This document shows positions 22,739 through 25,484 of a stretch of DNA of 25,484 nucleotides, piece by piece (the stretch's first letter is position 1; the number at the start of each line of letters is the position of its first letter). The stretch spans positions 1 to 25,484 of the forward strand of contig JAEZBZ010000335.1 of the NCBI GenBank assembly GCA_023412745.1, in the 5' to 3' direction. The notes beneath the pieces are model-generated. The model saw nothing but the letters and a program-made list of their open reading frames with translations. It was not told the DNA's origin and searched no databases. The position numbers and the translations under genes are program-made. Source of the stretch: Pseudomonadota bacterium (GTDB taxonomy: Bacteria > Pseudomonadota > Alphaproteobacteria > Rhizobiales > Hyphomicrobiaceae).

Positions 22739-23716
22739 TCAGGCGACCGGCACCAGCGCGTAGCCGTTACCATCCTTGGAGATGGTGCCGGCACCCGGCA
22801 TGCCCCAATGATAGCCGGTGCAAACCATCTTATCGGCGACGGCCTGATCGAACACGCGGCGGCGCGTCGCCTCAGCCATCTCCGCATCCTGGTCGAACAT
22901 GATGTGCCAGCCCGGATTGCGCATGTTGAGCGCCGGCAGGTTCGTAACGTCGCCGAGAACCAGAACCTGCGCATTGCCCGCAGACACCACGTAGCTGGTA
23001 TGGCCCGGCGTATGGCCATAGGTCCCCATCGCACGGACACCGACGACAACGTCCTGCCCGTCGGCCACCTGCTTAATGTTTTGCCACTTCGGGAAGGTTG
23101 CCTGCACACGCTGCGCCAGGCCGCGGCGCGCCTCCGGCAGCGATTCAACCGGCGTTTCGGCCCAGAATTTATACTCAGCCGCCGGCACCACGATCTGCGT
23201 GTTTGGATAGATCTGCGAATTGTCCTTGTTCATCAGCCCGAAGATATGATCCGGGTGGAAGTGCGTGATGACGATCGCCGACAGATTGGCGACGTCGATC
23301 CCCGCTTCCTTCAGATTGGCAGTAAGCTGCCCAGTGGCCGGTGCGCCCGCTGGGCCATTGCCGGAATCGAACATAACGGTGCTGTCGCCCACCTTCACGA
23401 CCGTGATGGTGAAGGCATTGGGCACTTTGTCGTCAGGCAGTTTTGCGCTCTTGAGCGCGGCCCTTGTATCCTCGACGGACGCGTTCTTGATGAAGCCAGG
23501 GTTGTGATCGCGCAGCGAGGCGCCATCGAACACCGTAGTGACCTCGATGTCGCCGACCTTGAACTTGTGAAACTTGGCACCGGTCGGGTTGAGCGGCGAT
23601 GCGCCGGCCCCTTGCGCCGCAGCCGATGGAATGATCTCGACGGATTTAACCAATCCGAACGCCGTGCCGGCTACCGCAGCCGACAGAACAAACGAACGAC
23701 GATTGAGGTCCTGCAT
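22739..23716 (-). CDS. Tat-exported metallo-beta-lactamase-fold hydrolase
   Basis: The 325-residue protein begins with a twin-arginine signal (NRRSFVLSAAVAGTAFG, 5-21; cleavage near AAA-Q), so it folds in the cytoplasm and acts in the periplasm. The metal-binding motif is H152-F-H154-P-D156-H157 (THFHPDHIFG), with H239 (TPGHTSY), D256 (LGDV) and H303 (GYHWG) completing a two-zinc site. It resembles the lactonase/hydrolase branch of the superfamily rather than antibiotic-resistance enzymes, but the substrate cannot be read from the sequence. GGAGG lies 5 bases before the ATG. Divergent from the aldehyde dehydrogenase gene across 243 bases in which I see no clear promoter. Confidence 0.93.
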   Translation of the reverse strand: MQDLNRRSFVLSAAVAGTAFGLVKSVEIIPSAAAQGAGASPLNPTGAKFHKFKVGDIEVTTVFDGASLRDHNPGFIKNASVEDTRAALKSAKLPDDKVPNAFTITVVKVGDSTVMFDSGNGPAGAPATGQLTANLKEAGIDVANLSAIVITHFHPDHIFGLMNKDNSQIYPNTQIVVPAAEYKFWAETPVESLPEARRGLAQRVQATFPKWQNIKQVADGQDVVVGVRAMGTYGHTPGHTSYVVSAGNAQVLVLGDVTNLPALNMRNPGWHIMFDQDAEMAEATRRRVFDQAVADKMVCTGYHWGMPGAGTISKDGNGYALVPVA

Positions 23717-23959
23717 GGTGTCCTCCCATTCTTGGCGAGTGTCGGCCGCATTGACGAACGACTGCGAACGGGCGAGCCCATTCGCGGCGCATCCTAGCTA
23801 TCCAGGCCAAACGTGCGAACCGCCTTTTAGCCCGTGTCACGCGATCTTGAACCGCCCGACGTCCGCACGCAGCACCCTTCCTGGCGGCCTATATTGGACC
23901 TATGCTGCCTGTCAGGTGTTTGTTGATGGCAGCCACGCAAGAACGGGAAGGAACGTCCG

Positions 23960-25453
23960 ATGGCGATCACGCAGACGCAAACCGGCAGCCCGGCCTCCAT
24001 CCGGCACCCGCAAATGCTGATCGATGGCGACTGGTGTGATGCCTCGACCGGCCGGCAACTGATCGTCGAGAACCCCGGCAACCGCAAGCCGATCGCCTCA
24101 ATCCCGCGCGGCACCGCAGACGACGTCGACCGCGCCGTCGAGGCAGCGACCGCTGCGTTCGCAAGCTGGAGCAAGGTCGTGCCACGCGAGCGCGGCCGCA
24201 TGTTGCAGAAGATTGCCGATGCCGTCGAAGCCCGTGTCGAGGAACTGGCCCGCATCGTCGCGGAGGAAACCGGCAACGCCATCCGCACCCAGGCGCGGCC
24301 GGAAGCGCGCGGAACCTTCGACATCATCCGCTATTTTGGTGGCTTGGCCAGCGAGTTGAAGGGCGAGACGATCCCGCTCGGCGAGCACGTGCTGAGCTAT
24401 ACGCGCCGCGAGCCGATCGGCGTGGTCGGCGCCATCATCCCTTGGAACGCGCCGGTGCTGCTGGCCGCGCTGAAGATCGCGCCCGCCCTTTGCGCGGGCA
24501 ATACGCTGGTGCTGAAAGCCGCCGAAGATGCGCCGCTCGGCGTGCTATGGCTGGCTGCCATCTGCCAGGAACATTTGCCGAAGGGTGTGCTGAACGTCGT
24601 TACCGGCCTCGGCGAGGAAGCGGGTGCGGCGCTGTCTAGTCATCCGGGCATCCGCAAGCTGTCGTTCACCGGATCGACCGACGTCGGCAAGCTGATCATG
24701 CGCGCTGCATCCGAGCGTATCGTGCCGGTCTCGCTCGAACTCGGCGGCAAGAGCCCGTCGATCGTCTACCCCGATGCCAACGAGGATTGGGTTGTCGACG
24801 GCATCATCGCTGCGATGCGGTTCACGCGGCAAAGTCAATCGTGCACCGCCGGATGGCGGCTGTTCCTGCACGCCGACATCTTCGACGATTTCCTCGGCCG
24901 CCTTGCCGAGAAAGTGTCGAAGCTGAAACTCGGCGATCCTTTGGACGAGACAAGCGACATCGGCGCGATCATCAACGAGAAGCAGTTCCGCAAAGTCTGC
25001 GGGTATATCGATGACGGCCTGAAACAGTCGGATGCGAAGCTGCTTGCCGGCGGTCTGCCGCCGAAATCCGGGCCGCTGTCGGAAGGCTATTTCGCGCTGC
25101 CGACCATCTTCGCAAATGCGGCCAACGACTGGCGGTTGGCGCGCGAGGAGATCTTCGGCCCCGTGCTGGTCGCCATCCGCTGGACCGACGAGGACGAGGC
25201 CATCCGCATGGCCAATGATTCCCACTACGGTCTGGCAGCCTACGTGTGGACGCACGACATCGGGCGCGCACTGAAGACCGCCCATCGCGTCGAGGCAGGG
25301 TGGGTGCAGGTCAACCAGGGCCTCGGACAAAGTCCCGGCCATTCCTACGGCGGCGTCAAGCAGAGCGGCATCGGCCGCGAGTTCTCGCTCGAAGGCATGC
25401 TCGACAGCTTCACGGTCAAGAAAAACGTGACCGTAAATCTCATGACGCGTTGA
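23960..25453 (+). CDS. NAD(P)-dependent aldehyde dehydrogenase
   Basis: Oxidises an aldehyde to the acid in the cytoplasm; 497 residues, normal for the superfamily. Motifs in order: IIPWNAP (159-165) with the oxyanion Asn163, K186 in LVLKAAED, the cofactor loop FTGSTDVG (236-243), general base E260 (LELGGKSP), and the catalytic nucleophile C295 (RQSQSCTAG). EEIFGPVL and YGGVKQSGIGRE occur later, as expected. AAGGA lies 7 bases before the ATG. It resembles the betaine-aldehyde/aromatic-aldehyde branch, but neighbours do not define a pathway: the adjacent gene encodes a divergent metallo-hydrolase. The 31 bases after the stop to the window end show nothing. Confidence 0.94.
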   Translation: MAITQTQTGSPASIRHPQMLIDGDWCDASTGRQLIVENPGNRKPIASIPRGTADDVDRAVEAATAAFASWSKVVPRERGRMLQKIADAVEARVEELARIVAEETGNAIRTQARPEARGTFDIIRYFGGLASELKGETIPLGEHVLSYTRREPIGVVGAIIPWNAPVLLAALKIAPALCAGNTLVLKAAEDAPLGVLWLAAICQEHLPKGVLNVVTGLGEEAGAALSSHPGIRKLSFTGSTDVGKLIMRAASERIVPVSLELGGKSPSIVYPDANEDWVVDGIIAAMRFTRQSQSCTAGWRLFLHADIFDDFLGRLAEKVSKLKLGDPLDETSDIGAIINEKQFRKVCGYIDDGLKQSDAKLLAGGLPPKSGPLSEGYFALPTIFANAANDWRLAREEIFGPVLVAIRWTDEDEAIRMANDSHYGLAAYVWTHDIGRALKTAHRVEAGWVQVNQGLGQSPGHSYGGVKQSGIGREFSLEGMLDSFTVKKNVTVNLMTR

Positions 25454-25484
25454 TTCTTGTTTGCCGCGGGCTGCTGGGAAGGGG

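Noticed and set aside
22712..23797. Open frame of 361 codons on the plus strand opposite the metallo-hydrolase gene
   Set aside because: Antisense of a gene with complete HxHxDH and Tat motifs; the composition is typical of shadow frames.
1..25484. CRISPR array, tRNA, rRNA, transposon ends or phage genes
   Set aside because: No regularly spaced repeats, no tRNA-like cloverleaf or rRNA stretch, and no transposase or integrase motifs were seen on either strand.

Overview
The window looks like a chromosomal segment of a GC-rich alphaproteobacterium, most likely of the Hyphomicrobiales (rhizobial) type. This is inferred from gene content (YcnI/PCu(A)C copper protein, CHASE2 adenylate cyclase, FbpA-type iron binding protein, PhnDCEE transporter) and from base composition. 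I see no rRNA, tRNA, CRISPR array, insertion sequence or phage gene. The segment is densely coding on both strands.

Left part (1-3840): a GTG-started deoxyribodipyrimidine photolyase and an oxygen-independent coproporphyrinogen III oxidase (hemN), both on the plus strand. The hemN leader has two mutually exclusive hairpins and a weak FNR/FixK-like site. A convergent cysteine-rich small protein of unknown function follows. It lies downstream of an orphan Fe(III)-binding periplasmic protein (minus strand) whose upstream region is AT-rich and holds several inverted repeats.

Centre left (5200-9465, minus strand): a three-gene cassette transcribed as CHASE2 adenylate cyclase, TPR plus outer-membrane beta-barrel protein, and periplasmic FecR-domain protein. 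The last two overlap by one base. The set reads as an envelope sensor tied to cAMP production; that role is inference.

Centre (9671-15098): an SMP-30/gluconolactonase-like enzyme (plus). Convergent to it is a minus-strand pair: a secreted von Willebrand A protein with five copies of an ~83-residue beta module, and a second secreted protein with three more copies. Divergent from that pair is a plus-strand nitroreductase / flavin reductase pair.

Right centre (15254-20947, plus): an inverse-autotransporter (intimin-type) barrel with a beta-helix passenger whose 3' half is much lower in GC, then a phnD-phnC-phnE-phnE phosphonate-type ABC transporter. A near-consensus Pho box lies upstream of phnD, and a strong hairpin lies between phnD and phnC. 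No phosphonate catabolic enzyme is present.

Right part (21036-25453): minus-strand copper genes (DUF2946-like protein, then a YcnI-PCu(A)C fusion), a Tat-exported metallo-beta-lactamase-fold hydrolase (minus), and a divergent aldehyde dehydrogenase (plus). Recurring themes are metal handling (iron, haem, copper), phosphorus scavenging and envelope surface proteins.
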